Shown in pieces: positions 18,952 through 27,114 of a DNA stretch of 64,000 bases. A program made the translations under genes and the position numbers. This DNA is from Palsa-504 sp963744575 (lineage in GTDB: Bacteria > Actinomycetota > Actinomycetes > Streptosporangiales > Streptosporangiaceae). Location of the stretch: positions 496,001 through 560,000 of the forward strand of contig CAVUUF010000025.1 in NCBI GenBank assembly GCA_963744575.1, written 5' to 3'. The notes beneath the pieces are model-generated. The model did not search any database and was not told the origin of the DNA. It worked only from the letters and a program-made list of their open reading frames with translations. How positions within the stretch are numbered: position 1 is the first letter of the stretch; each line of letters opens with the position of its first letter.

Positions 18952-20225
18952 ATGCTCCTGCACCGCGGTGACCCGGACCTGACTGCGCTGGGCGTGGCCG
19001 ACCTCGACGAGCTTCGCGCCGCGATCAATGCCTTCACCGCCCGCCTGCGCCTTGACCCGGTGCGGGAGTTCTACTCCCGGGCACCTGTCGAGCGGCCGCC
19101 AGCGGTGACGGCTAACGGCTATCTGCGCTCGGCGATCGCTCGCTTGCACGCGGTGCACGTGCTGCTGTTCGACCTCGGCCAACTCGACCGGCCACCCACC
19201 GGACGCGTCACCGCCGGCAGCTGGGCCGACCAGCTCGCCCCGCCCGAAGCGCCGCCGAAGATCCGCGCCGTCATCGAGCGTTACCTGCGGCTGCACCTGG
19301 ACGCCAACCTCGGCCGGCCGCAGACCGTGCGCCACGCCCGCGACGCGCTGCGCCGGCTGGTGACCTGGATAGCCGAAGCGCACCCGGAGATGACCAGCCT
19401 CGCCGGCCTGCACCGCGAGCACGCCGAAGAGTTCCTGCGCTGGCTCGGCACGCAGGCCAACCAGCAGACCGGCGCACCGTTGAGCGTGAGTTTCCGGCGG
19501 TCCGTCATCACGCTGATTACCCGGTTCGTGACTGAGACCGCGGCCTGGAGCTGGGATGACGTTCCGGCACGGGTGCTGTTCACCCGGGCCGACATCCCGA
19601 AGATCGCCAGACCGCTGCCCCGATTCATTCCCGATCACGAACTCGCCGCGCTCATGACTGCCGTCGATCAGCTGACCAACCCCTACCAGCGGGCGGCGCT
19701 GATCGTGGCCCGCTGGAGCGGTGCCCGCCGCGACGAGATCCGCCGCCTCGCGATCGATTGCCTCGACACTTACCCCGACGGCCACCCGCGGCTGCGGATC
19801 CCGGTCGGCAAGGGATACGCCGAACGCAGCATCCCGCTGCACCCGCAGGCCGCAGCCGCGCTGCAGCCGCTGATCGAGCTCGCCCGCCAGCAACGAGCGC
19901 GCCGACGCTATGACTCCAGCGCAGGGCGCGAGGTCCAGCACATCTTCGTGGTGCGCGGCAAACTGCTATCCAAGTCGCTGCTGTTCGACATGGCCCTCGC
20001 CGAAGCCGTGTACTGGCTGCAAACCAACTTCCTCAAGACCGAACTCGAACTCGGCCACTGCCTGCGCACACCCGCCGAGGGACCGTGCGAAGGCGACCTC
20101 GTGCTGACCTGCTCGAAGTTCCTCACCACCAGCGACTACGCACCCCGGCTGCGCGCGCGCCTCGCCGTCGAGCAACAGCTCATCCACGACGCCACTGGGC
20201 GCGGCTGGCAACCGAAACGGCTCGG
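18952..20225 (+). pseudogene. long tyrosine recombinase with in-frame deletion of the catalytic core
   Basis: From ATG 18952 the N-terminal and core-binding parts are normal (IRAVIERYLRLHLDANLGRP, RWSGARRDEIRRLAID with the first catalytic Arg). After LLFDMALAEA (about 20008) the text jumps straight to the Cys-rich tail VYWLQTNFLKTELELGHCLR. The expected HxxRH-GH-Tyr segment of about 80-100 residues is missing without a frame change. The tail ends at GRGWQ and has no stop codon. The open frame runs on through the TetR gene. It cannot be catalytically active. Confidence 0.8.
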
Positions 20226-20252
20226 CAAAGGTTCACCCCGTAGCGCAACGGG

Positions 20253-20273
20253 TGTAGTCTTACAATCCGAGGA
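20253..20273 (+). promoter_or_regulatory. candidate operator and strong RBS of the TetR gene
   Basis: TGTAGTCTTACA (20253-20264) is an inverted repeat (TGTA/TACA) containing a TACAAT that could serve as a -10. GAGGAGG (about 20269-20275) lies six bases before ATG 20281. This favours 20281 as a true independent start, even though the frame is open upstream. Confidence 0.45.
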
Positions 20274-20280
20274 GGCCGCG

Positions 20281-20915
20281 ATGCCTGGGAACGCGAAGCA
20301 GATGACCCCCGCGAAGCGCACCAGCACAGCCCGCCAGCGGAACCCGCGCGGCCAGGGCGAACGCCTGCGCGACGACATCATCGAGGCGGCCAGCCGCCTG
20401 CTGGCCGACCCGGCCGCGCCGCCGCTGACGCTGCGCGCCGTCGCCCGTGAGGTCGGTGTCGCCGCGACCTCGGTGTACCTGCACTTCGACAACATCGAGT
20501 CGCTGGTCCTGGCGGTCGCCGACCGCCGCTTCGGCGAGCTGGTCCGGCTGCAGGACGACATCGCCGAAACCGACCCGTGCCAGCGGGTCCGCGCCGCGTG
20601 CCTGTCCTACTGCGAGTTCGGCCTGGCCCATCCGGGTCACTACCAGGTCATGTTCACCAACCCGCTGCCGCTGCCCGAGTTCGCGACGCCGGACCAGATG
20701 CCCGGATGGGCGCCGTTCCAGCGGCTGATCGACGCGGTGGGCAGGTGCACCGGCGCGGATCCGGGCAGCCCGGAGGCCTTCTTCGCCGCCCAGCTCATCT
20801 GGCAGCAGCTGCACGGCATCGTCAGCCTGCGCATCTCTCGCCCCAGGTTCCCCTGGCCGCCGCTGGAGCAGACCGTCCGCGCCGCGGTCGACCGCCTGCT
20901 CAGCCCGCCGGTTAG
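20281..20915 (+). CDS. TetR-family regulator
   Basis: About 211 residues. The N-terminal HTH reads LRDDIIEAASRLLADP, then LTLRAVAREVGVAATSVYLH and FDNIESLVLAVADRRF. The C-terminal ligand domain (YCEFGLAHPGHYQVMFTNPL) is of the TetR_C type with a WHG-like aromatic pocket. It has no in-frame stop. A TAG at 20913-20915 is one base out of frame and is followed by a GC hairpin, so I place the natural end there and suspect a lost base. It is the likely regulator of the kinase and phospho-lyase genes downstream. Confidence 0.8.
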
Positions 20916-20933
20916 GGGCCTTTTATACCGAAC

Positions 20934-20956
20934 GGGCGGGGTTCTCCGCCCCGCCC
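20934..20956 (+). terminator. GC hairpin between TetR and kinase genes
   Basis: GGGCGGGG and CCCCGCCC form an 8-bp stem with a 7-base loop. No U-run follows, so it may be an attenuator or a weak terminator. Its position supports a gene boundary here, although the reading frame is open through it. Confidence 0.4.
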
Positions 20957-20997
20957 CCGCGCGTCACCCACCTAGCCGAGAGCGAAAGGCCCACCTC

Positions 20998-22146
20998 GTG
21001 ACCCCAGACGCCGGTCCTGTCGCCTCCGGCGGCGACCCCTCCCGGGACTCTGCTGGCTCCGGGGGGGACGACCCTGCTGGCCTGGCCGCCCGCGGCGGCG
21101 GGCCCGAACCCCCCCGGGACCTGGACGTGACCCGGCTGACGCCCTCCCCGCCCGTCACCGCGGCCGAGGCCGCCGAGGCCGTCCGGGCCTGCTTCGGCCT
21201 GGCCGGCCAGCTCAGCCGCCTGCCCGGCGAGGCTGACGACAACTTCCTGCTCCGCACCGGGGACCGGCGCTACGTGGTGAAGGTCGCCCACCTGCGAGCC
21301 GACCCGGCGGTGGTCGGCGTCCAGGTCCGGGTGCTGCGGCACATCGAGTTGACGGCGCCCGGGCTACCCGTGCCGCGGGTCATGCCCGCGGCCCGCGGTC
21401 AGCCGTGGGCCGTGGTCGCCGACGGCCCACTGCGCGGGCGGCTCGTGCACGTGCTGTCTTACCTCGACGGCCAGCTGCTCCGGTCGGTGACCACGGATCA
21501 GGCCCTGCGCCGCACGCTCGGGGGCACCCTGGCCGAACTCGGCCGGGCCCTGCGCGGTTTCGACGATCCGCTGGTGCACCGGCCGCTGCTGTGGGATCTC
21601 GCGCAGCTGCCGCGGCTGCGCCCGCTGCTGGCCGGACGACCGCCTGGCCCCCGCACCAGCCTGATCGAGGAGCAGCTCGGCCGGCTCGCCGCCGAGACCT
21701 CACCCCGGCTGGCGGCCCAGCGTGCCCAGCTGGTGCACAACGACTACAGCCCGGACAACACGCTGATCTCGGCCGACGGCCGCCGCGTGTGCGGGATCAT
21801 CGACTTCGGCGACGTGACCGTGACCGCGCTGGTCAACGACGTCGCCATCGCGGTCGCCAACCAGCTCGGCGACGACGCCGACCTGCTCGGGCCCGCGCTG
21901 GACCTGATCTGCGGCTATCACGCCACGACCCCGCTGACCGCGGCCGAGCTCGGCCTGCTGCCTGACCTGATCCTGGGCCGCATCGTGGCCCGGATAATCA
22001 TCAGCGAATGGCGGGCCGGACGGTTCCCGGAAAACCGCGGCTACGTCCTGCGCAACACCCCCAGGGCGTGGGAGCACCTGTACCGGTTGCTTAGCATCCC
22101 AGCAGAGCAGATCGCCGCGCACATCCAGGAGGCAACCCGTGCGTGA
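20998..22146 (+). CDS. hydroxylysine/ethanolamine-type kinase (APH fold)
   Basis: 382 residues from GTG 20998, with GAAAGG nine bases upstream. Aminoglycoside-phosphotransferase fold: N-lobe FLLRTGDRRYVVKVAHLRAD, catalytic loop LVHNDYSPDNTLI, Mg-binding GIIDFGDVTVTALVNDVAIA. The sequence around the catalytic loop resembles hydroxylysine kinase (HYKK) more than drug-modifying enzymes. Its stop overlaps the aminotransferase start by 8 bases. Kinase plus phospho-lyase would phosphorylate an amino-alcohol (5-hydroxylysine or ethanolamine are the family precedents) and then eliminate phosphate. The preceding 60 codons in frame are Pro/Gly-rich spacer. Confidence 0.75.
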   Translation: MTPDAGPVASGGDPSRDSAGSGGDDPAGLAARGGGPEPPRDLDVTRLTPSPPVTAAEAAEAVRACFGLAGQLSRLPGEADDNFLLRTGDRRYVVKVAHLRADPAVVGVQVRVLRHIELTAPGLPVPRVMPAARGQPWAVVADGPLRGRLVHVLSYLDGQLLRSVTTDQALRRTLGGTLAELGRALRGFDDPLVHRPLLWDLAQLPRLRPLLAGRPPGPRTSLIEEQLGRLAAETSPRLAAQRAQLVHNDYSPDNTLISADGRRVCGIIDFGDVTVTALVNDVAIAVANQLGDDADLLGPALDLICGYHATTPLTAAELGLLPDLILGRIVARIIISEWRAGRFPENRGYVLRNTPRAWEHLYRLLSIPAEQIAAHIQEATRA

Positions 22147-23449
22147 CACCGCGGCCATGGTCAACGGCTTCGACATGGAGACCGTCGGCACCCTCGACCC
22201 CGAGCTGCGCCGGATCGTGCAGCGCCGGGCCAGCCTGCTCGGCCCGGCCTACAGGCTGTTCTACGCCAACCCGGTGCGGATCGTCCGCGGCGAGGACGTG
22301 CACCTGTTCGACGCGGACGGGCAGGCCTACCTGGACGCCTACAACAACGTGCCGTCGGTCGGGCACTGCCACCCGCGGGTGGTGGCGGCGGTCGCCCGCC
22401 AGGCGGCCACCCTCAACACGCACACCCGTTACGCCAGCGAGCTCATCCTGGACTACGCCGAGCGGCTGCTCGCCACCTACCCGGCCGAAATCGGCCAGGT
22501 CATGTTCACCTGCACCGGCAGCGAGGCCGTCGATCTGGCGCTGCGCATCGCGCGCTTCCACACCGGCGCCGAGGGGGTCGTCATCACCGCCAACGCCTAC
22601 CATGGCGTGACCGCGGCGGCGGCCGAGATATCGCCCAGCCTCGGCCCCGCGGTCCCGCTGGGGCGGCCGGTCTGGACGGTCGCGCCGCCCGCCGCCACCG
22701 AGAGCGTCACGGCCTTCGCCGGGCGGGTGCGGACGGCCGTCGCCGACATGAACCGCCACGGCGTCCGGCTGGCCGCGTTCATCGCGGACAGCCTGTTCTC
22801 CTCCGACGGGATCCTCCCGGATCCGGCCGGGTGCCTGCGGCCGGTGGCCGATGTCGTGCACGAGGCCGGGGGCCTGTACATCGCCGACGAGGTCCAGCCG
22901 GGGTTCGGCCGCACGGGCGAGGCCATGTGGGGTTTCCAGCGCCACGGCGTCGTCCCCGAGCTAGCCGTGATGGGCAAGCCGATGGGCAACGGCATGCCCA
23001 TCGCCGGGGTTGCCGCGCGCCCCGAGATCCTGGCCGAGTTCGGGAACAAGATCAGGTACTTCAACACCTTCGGCGGCAACTCCGTGTGCATCGCCGCCGC
23101 GGCCGCGGTGCTGGACGTGATCGAGGCCGAGGGGCTGCTCGAGAATGCCCGCGACACCGGGATATACCTGCGCGCCACGCTGGACGCGATCGCGGCGGGG
23201 ACGCCCCGCATCGGCGCCGTGCGCGGGGCCGGCCTGTACGCCGCGGCTGATTTCACCGACCCGGGCACCGGTGAGCCCGACGGCGACGCGGCCCTCCGCG
23301 TGGTCAACGGCCTGCGCGAACGCCGCGTCCTGATCAGCGCGACCGGCCCGCACGGCAGCACGCTGAAGATCCGCCCCCCGCTGCCCTTCGCCTACCCCCA
23401 CGTCGACCGCCTAGCCGAAGCCCTGACCGACACCCTCCGCACCCTCTAG
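22139..23449 (+). CDS. class III PLP enzyme, amino-alcohol phosphate phospho-lyase-like
   Basis: 436 residues from GTG 22139 behind AGGAGG. Fold-type I class III aminotransferase family: YNNVPSVGHCHPRVVAAVAR, then FTCTGSEAVDLALRIAR, IADEVQPGFGRTG, and the PLP lysine in MGKPMGNGMPIAG. These segments match the pattern of 5-phosphohydroxylysine and ethanolamine-phosphate phospho-lyases (AGXT2L type) better than ordinary omega-transaminases. Coupled to the kinase gene. Predicted products are ammonia, phosphate and an aldehyde. The specific substrate is inferred. Confidence 0.8.
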   Translation: MRDTAAMVNGFDMETVGTLDPELRRIVQRRASLLGPAYRLFYANPVRIVRGEDVHLFDADGQAYLDAYNNVPSVGHCHPRVVAAVARQAATLNTHTRYASELILDYAERLLATYPAEIGQVMFTCTGSEAVDLALRIARFHTGAEGVVITANAYHGVTAAAAEISPSLGPAVPLGRPVWTVAPPAATESVTAFAGRVRTAVADMNRHGVRLAAFIADSLFSSDGILPDPAGCLRPVADVVHEAGGLYIADEVQPGFGRTGEAMWGFQRHGVVPELAVMGKPMGNGMPIAGVAARPEILAEFGNKIRYFNTFGGNSVCIAAAAAVLDVIEAEGLLENARDTGIYLRATLDAIAAGTPRIGAVRGAGLYAAADFTDPGTGEPDGDAALRVVNGLRERRVLISATGPHGSTLKIRPPLPFAYPHVDRLAEALTDTLRTL

Positions 23450-23576
23450 CCCCGCCCCCCCACCCCGCCCCACCCGCCAGCCCCGCCAGCGCCCGATAAC
23501 AGCATCAATGCCACATTGATGTCGTTTGAGGAAATACTGTCACGCATCACACGCCCCGGCAGCCCCTCAGGTATCG

Positions 23577-24161
23577 CTAGGCCGCCCAGACGGGGCGGCG
23601 GCCGAGGTAGCCGAGCAGCGCCGCGGCGTCGTCGGCGCCCGGCTCCGGCTCGAGCGCCTGGGCGTACGCGCCGTACGGGCGCAGCGGCTCGACGATGGCC
23701 TGCGCCACCGGCGTCAGCGCCCGCGCCAGTTCCGGCGTCAGCGGCGAGCCCTGGCCGGTCGCCACCGCGATGTCCCAGGCGTGGATGGCCGCGTCCAGCG
23801 CGGCGGCCCCGGCCGCGGCCGCGGGCGCCAGCGGCCCCGAGGGAAGCGGGGTCGGCACCGGTCCGTCCTCGCCGACCGCGGTCCAGGCCGGCGCGGACGC
23901 GTCCAGCGCGGCATCGGCGTAGGCCCGGGGCTCCTCATCCAGCTGCCCGGATGGGGCGAACGGGTTCTCGCCGGGCATCTCCGCCGCGCCCACGGCCGCC
24001 CCCCACACCCGCTGGTCGAGCGCGGCGTGCTGCAGCACCTGAGTGACGTCCCACTCCGTGCACGGCGTCGGCCGCCGCCAGCCGTCCGCGGGAACCCCGG
24101 CGACCGCCGCCCGCAGCATGGCCCGCGCCTCGTCCAGAACCGCCCATCCGGTTTCGCTCAT
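23577..24161 (-). CDS. TIGR03086-type mycothiol-dependent DinB/maleylpyruvate isomerase-like protein
   Basis: 194 residues from ATG 24161 with GAGGGG upstream. N-terminal helix bundle WAVLDEARAMLRAAVAGVPA, then WRRPTPCTEWDVTQVLQHAA (metal-ligand His), and AALDAAIHAWDIAVATGQG with the second and third ligand positions. The family includes mycothiol-dependent metalloenzymes and detoxification proteins of actinobacteria. The exact reaction is unknown. It follows the broken MFS gene on the same strand. Confidence 0.8.
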   Translation of the reverse strand: MSETGWAVLDEARAMLRAAVAGVPADGWRRPTPCTEWDVTQVLQHAALDQRVWGAAVGAAEMPGENPFAPSGQLDEEPRAYADAALDASAPAWTAVGEDGPVPTPLPSGPLAPAAAAGAAALDAAIHAWDIAVATGQGSPLTPELARALTPVAQAIVEPLRPYGAYAQALEPEPGADDAAALLGYLGRRPVWAA

Positions 24162-24239
24162 GATCGTGCCCCTCACGTCTCGCAGTTACCTGACGGATTT
24201 GTTGTGTCGCTACCGCAGAGCGGTATCGGGTGAATAACT

Positions 24240-25362
24240 GGCCCTGCTCGCGAGCCCGCCGGGGCAGCCCGAACCCGATCGCGAACGAGCCGGCCAGCAG
24301 GCCCACCGTGGCGAGCGCGGTCCACTCCGCCGCGTGCTGGTAGACCGGCACGTGACTGCCGTGGCCGCTGGCCAGGGCGAAGAAGATCGCGCCGATCCCG
24401 GCGATGCCCAGTGACATGCCGCCGGAAGACGGACGGCTCGACCAGCGGGTCGCGGCCCGCGCGCTGACGGCGCACCTGGTACCAGCCGAACCCGGCCAGC
24501 AGCAGCACTGACCCGCCCAGCATCCGGAGCAGCCAGGCCGGCCAGCCCAGCGCGTGCCCCTGCGCCAGCGGGAAGACCAGCGTGAACATGGCCGCGCCGG
24601 CCAGCGCCGCGCCCGGCAGGTCCAGGCGCCGCCGCCCGCCGGAACCCACGTCCGCGGGCAGGCCCCGCCGGGCAGGCCCCGGCCGGGCAGGGTCCGGGCG
24701 CCGAGCAGCAGCGCGGCCAGTCCGACCGGCACGTTCACCAGGAAGATCATCCGCCAGCCGGTGCCGAGCACGTTGGCGCTGATCAGCCCGCCGGCCGCGA
24801 TCGGCCCGAGCATCGCCGACAGGCCCATCACCGGCCCGTAGACGCCGAACGCCTGGCCCATCTCGTGCGCCTCGAACAGGTCCCTGATCAGGCCGAACAC
24901 CTGCGGCAGCATGATCGCCCCGAGCAGTCCCTGAGCGGCCCGGGCGGCGATGAGCTCACCCGCGCTCTGCGCCGCGGCGCACGCCGCCGAGGCGAGGACG
25001 AACCCGGTGATCCCGGTCAGCAGCACCCGCCGCCGCCCGAAGATGTCGCCGAGCCGCCCGCCGGTCAGCAGCCCCACGGCCATAGCCAGCGCGTAGGCCG
25101 CGGTGACCCATTCGATCACGGCATAGGAGCCGCCCAGCTCGCGCCGGATCGTGGGCGCGGCCACCTGGGCGATGGTCGAGTCGAGCAGGTCCATCATCGC
25201 CGCCGTGATGACGGCACCGAACGCCATCCAGCGCCACTTGCGCCCCACGACCCCCGGCTTAACGTCGGCTCCGGCATTCCCGCGATCCGGGTTCGCGGCC
25301 GTCCCGTCCGGATGCCGGTCCGCGCGGTCCTGGATGGTGGTCTCGGATGCTGATGACGACAT
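24240..25362 (-). pseudogene. MFS drug exporter (14-TM EmrB/QacA type), internally deleted and frameshifted
   Basis: ATG 25362 follows GGGAGGA. TM1-7 are normal: ITAAMMDLLDSTIAQVAAPT, GGRLGDIFGRRRVLLTG (motif A), and RMIFLVNVPVGLAALLLGAR. Near 24670 the frame shifts; DLPGAALAGAAMFTLVFPLA continues in a second frame to VEPSVFRR. Near 24420 it jumps to the last two helices (GIAGIGAIFFALASGHGSHV, LATVGLLAGSFAIGFGLP) with about 130 residues missing. No proper stop follows and the frame runs into the DinB gene. Divergent from a TetR gene, the usual exporter-repressor arrangement. Confidence 0.8.
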
Positions 25363-25399
25363 CGGATCCTCCCGTTGCCTCGCCGAGAGCAATCTCAGC

Positions 25400-25448
25400 G
25401 GAACAAAATCTTCTGTTCCAAGACTACCAGAACGGAATAGTTCATTCC
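25400..25448. promoter_or_regulatory. two inverted repeats between MFS and TetR genes
   Basis: GGAACAAAATCTTCTGTTCC (25400-25419, 6-bp arms) and GGAATAGTTCATTCC (25434-25448, 5-bp arms). Both lie in the 107-base divergent promoter and share the GGAA(C/T) half-site, as expected for TetR operators. Confidence 0.55.
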
Positions 25449-25469
25449 AGTCGCTGGTACACTCTTTTC

Positions 25470-26150
25470 ATGACCGAGACGAACGCGAGGCCGGGTGCCA
25501 GGAGAACCAGGCACGGCCCGATGAGCGGTCGCCAGGCCGAAGCGGCCCGCAACGACCAGCGGATCCTCGAATCGGCCCGGGCGGTGTTCGTCGCCGACCC
25601 CGGCGCGCCGATCACCGCGGTGGCCAAGCACGCGGGTGTCGGCATCAGCGCGCTGTACACCCGCTATGGCAGCAAAGAGGAACTCCTCCGCACGCTGTGC
25701 ACCGACGGCCTGCTGATCGTGGTGCACGAGACCGAAGCCGCCCTCGAGCGGGTCAGGAGCGGCGAGGACCACTGGCAGGTCTTCGCCGCCTTCATGCGGC
25801 ACCTGGCCGACGCGGACACCAGCTCGATGACCCGCGCCTTCGCCGGCGAGTTCGCGCCCACGCCGGAGATGTTCGTCCTGGCCAACCGGTCGAGCGAGCT
25901 CATGGAGGAGCTGTTCGGCCTGATCCGCAACGTGCTCAGGCCCGACCTGGTACTGCACGACGTGTCGCTGGTGTTCGAGCTGGTGGCCGCGGTCAAGTTC
26001 GCCGATCCGGAGCGTACCGCCGAACTGCGCCACCGCTACCTGGCGCTCATCCTGGACGGCATCCGGGCCACCGACCGCGGTGAGCTGCCCGGCCCGCCGC
26101 CGGCCTGGCCGGAACTCAGCGAACGCTGGAACGCCAGCCCGGACGGCTGA
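25470..26150 (+). CDS. TetR-family repressor of the adjacent exporter
   Basis: 226 residues from ATG 25470. HTH: NDQRILESARAVFVADPGAP, ITAVAKHAGVGISALYTRYG, SKEELLRTL. The C-terminal domain carries a typical TetR dimer helix. Divergent from the MFS exporter with candidate operators between them. It is intact although its presumed target is broken. Confidence 0.85.
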   Translation: MTETNARPGARRTRHGPMSGRQAEAARNDQRILESARAVFVADPGAPITAVAKHAGVGISALYTRYGSKEELLRTLCTDGLLIVVHETEAALERVRSGEDHWQVFAAFMRHLADADTSSMTRAFAGEFAPTPEMFVLANRSSELMEELFGLIRNVLRPDLVLHDVSLVFELVAAVKFADPERTAELRHRYLALILDGIRATDRGELPGPPPAWPELSERWNASPDG

Positions 26151-26166
26151 ATACAAGTCAGAGCGG

Positions 26167-27111
26167 CTAGTCGACCCCGCGGGCCCGCTTCCGCCGCTTG
26201 CCCTCGTGCATGGCCTGCACCCGGGCGACCGGGATCGCCCGGCCCTCCTCCACCAGCGCGGCCGGCAACGCCTGCGGCGCGGGCAGCTGCCCGGCCCAGG
26301 CGACGTGGCCGTCGACCAGCCCGGGCACGCTGTGCACGGTGAAGTCCCCGGGCGTCACGGAATCCAGGTCCTCCCACCGGACCGGGAACGACACCGGCAC
26401 CCCCGGGCGCACCCGCGGGCTGTAGGCGGCCGCCACCGTCGCGCCGAAGGCCCGGGTCGAGTCCAGGAACACCTTTCCTTCCCGGTCCTCCTTGATGAAC
26501 GCCGTGGTGGCCAGCGCGGGATCGAGCCGCGAAGCCCGTGCCGCGATGGCCCGGGTGGCCGCGGCCGCCTCCTCGCCGGAGGCGTCGACCGGCACGTACA
26601 CGTGCACTCCCTTGGACCCGCTGGTCTTGACCGCCCCGGCCAGGCCAAGATCGTCCAGCGCCTGCCGGACCAGGTGGGCCGCCGCCACCGCCTGGCCGAA
26701 CGGCCCGCCGGGCGGCGGGTCGATGTCCAGTATCAGGTAGGTCGGCCGGTCCGGGCGCTCGGCCAGGACCAGAGTCGGGTGGTACTCCACGGCCCGCTGG
26801 TTGGCTAGCCACAGCAGCGTGCGCCAGTCGTCGCACAGGACGTAGCGCACCTCGCGCCGGGAGGATTCGGCCCACCAGGTGACCGAACGGATCCAGCCGG
26901 GCGCGTAGTCCGGCAGGTTCTTCTGCATGAACGGCTGCTGCCCGGCCCGGACCCTGATCACCGACAGCGGCCGTCCGCGCAGTTCCGGCAGGATCAGCCC
27001 GCGCACCGCCTCCAGATAGTCGACCAGGTCCCGCTTGGTGGCGTCCGCCCCGTCGAACAGCAGCGCGTCCAGATGCGTCAGCGGGACGCCGTCCCGTTCG
27101 GCCGTCGTCAT
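26167..27111 (-). CDS. LigD-type polymerase/primase domain protein (NHEJ)
   Basis: 314 residues, a single LigD polymerase (AEP/PrimPol) domain. Key motifs: YLILDIDPPPGGPFGQA (catalytic D-x-D), VKTSGSKGVHVYVPVDASGE, and the nucleotide-binding NQRAVEYHP. Stand-alone LigD-Pol proteins work with Ku and separate ligases in actinobacterial double-strand-break repair. Neither Ku nor a ligase is in this window. Its ATG lies 4 bases after the stop of the upstream LAL regulator gene, on the same strand. Confidence 0.85.
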   Translation of the reverse strand: MTTAERDGVPLTHLDALLFDGADATKRDLVDYLEAVRGLILPELRGRPLSVIRVRAGQQPFMQKNLPDYAPGWIRSVTWWAESSRREVRYVLCDDWRTLLWLANQRAVEYHPTLVLAERPDRPTYLILDIDPPPGGPFGQAVAAAHLVRQALDDLGLAGAVKTSGSKGVHVYVPVDASGEEAAAATRAIAARASRLDPALATTAFIKEDREGKVFLDSTRAFGATVAAAYSPRVRPGVPVSFPVRWEDLDSVTPGDFTVHSVPGLVDGHVAWAGQLPAPQALPAALVEEGRAIPVARVQAMHEGKRRKRARGVD

Positions 27112-27114
27112 GGC

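Larger units (their letters stand above)
17699..20230 (+). mobile_element. second Tn554-type element, right end lost
   Basis: It begins where the resolvase homology stops. A small inverted repeat, CTCTGT (17699-17704) and ACAGAG (17734-17739), lies at its left edge. It carries two adjacent tyrosine recombinases. The second is internally deleted and truncated at its C-terminus, and the sequence then passes directly into the TetR promoter, so the right end is gone. Different in sequence from the nested element at 6114-9946. Confidence 0.55.

Noticed and set aside
6114..20230. Integrated prophage or ICE
   Set aside because: No capsid, portal, terminase, relaxase, FtsK/TraB or replication genes; only integrases and transposase remnants.
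18952..22146. Single 1064-residue integrase-TetR-kinase fusion protein
   Set aside because: Three unrelated, separately complete units with own RBS (TetR, kinase) and a hairpin between. A real fusion is improbable, so I annotated them separately and kept the oddity as a finding.
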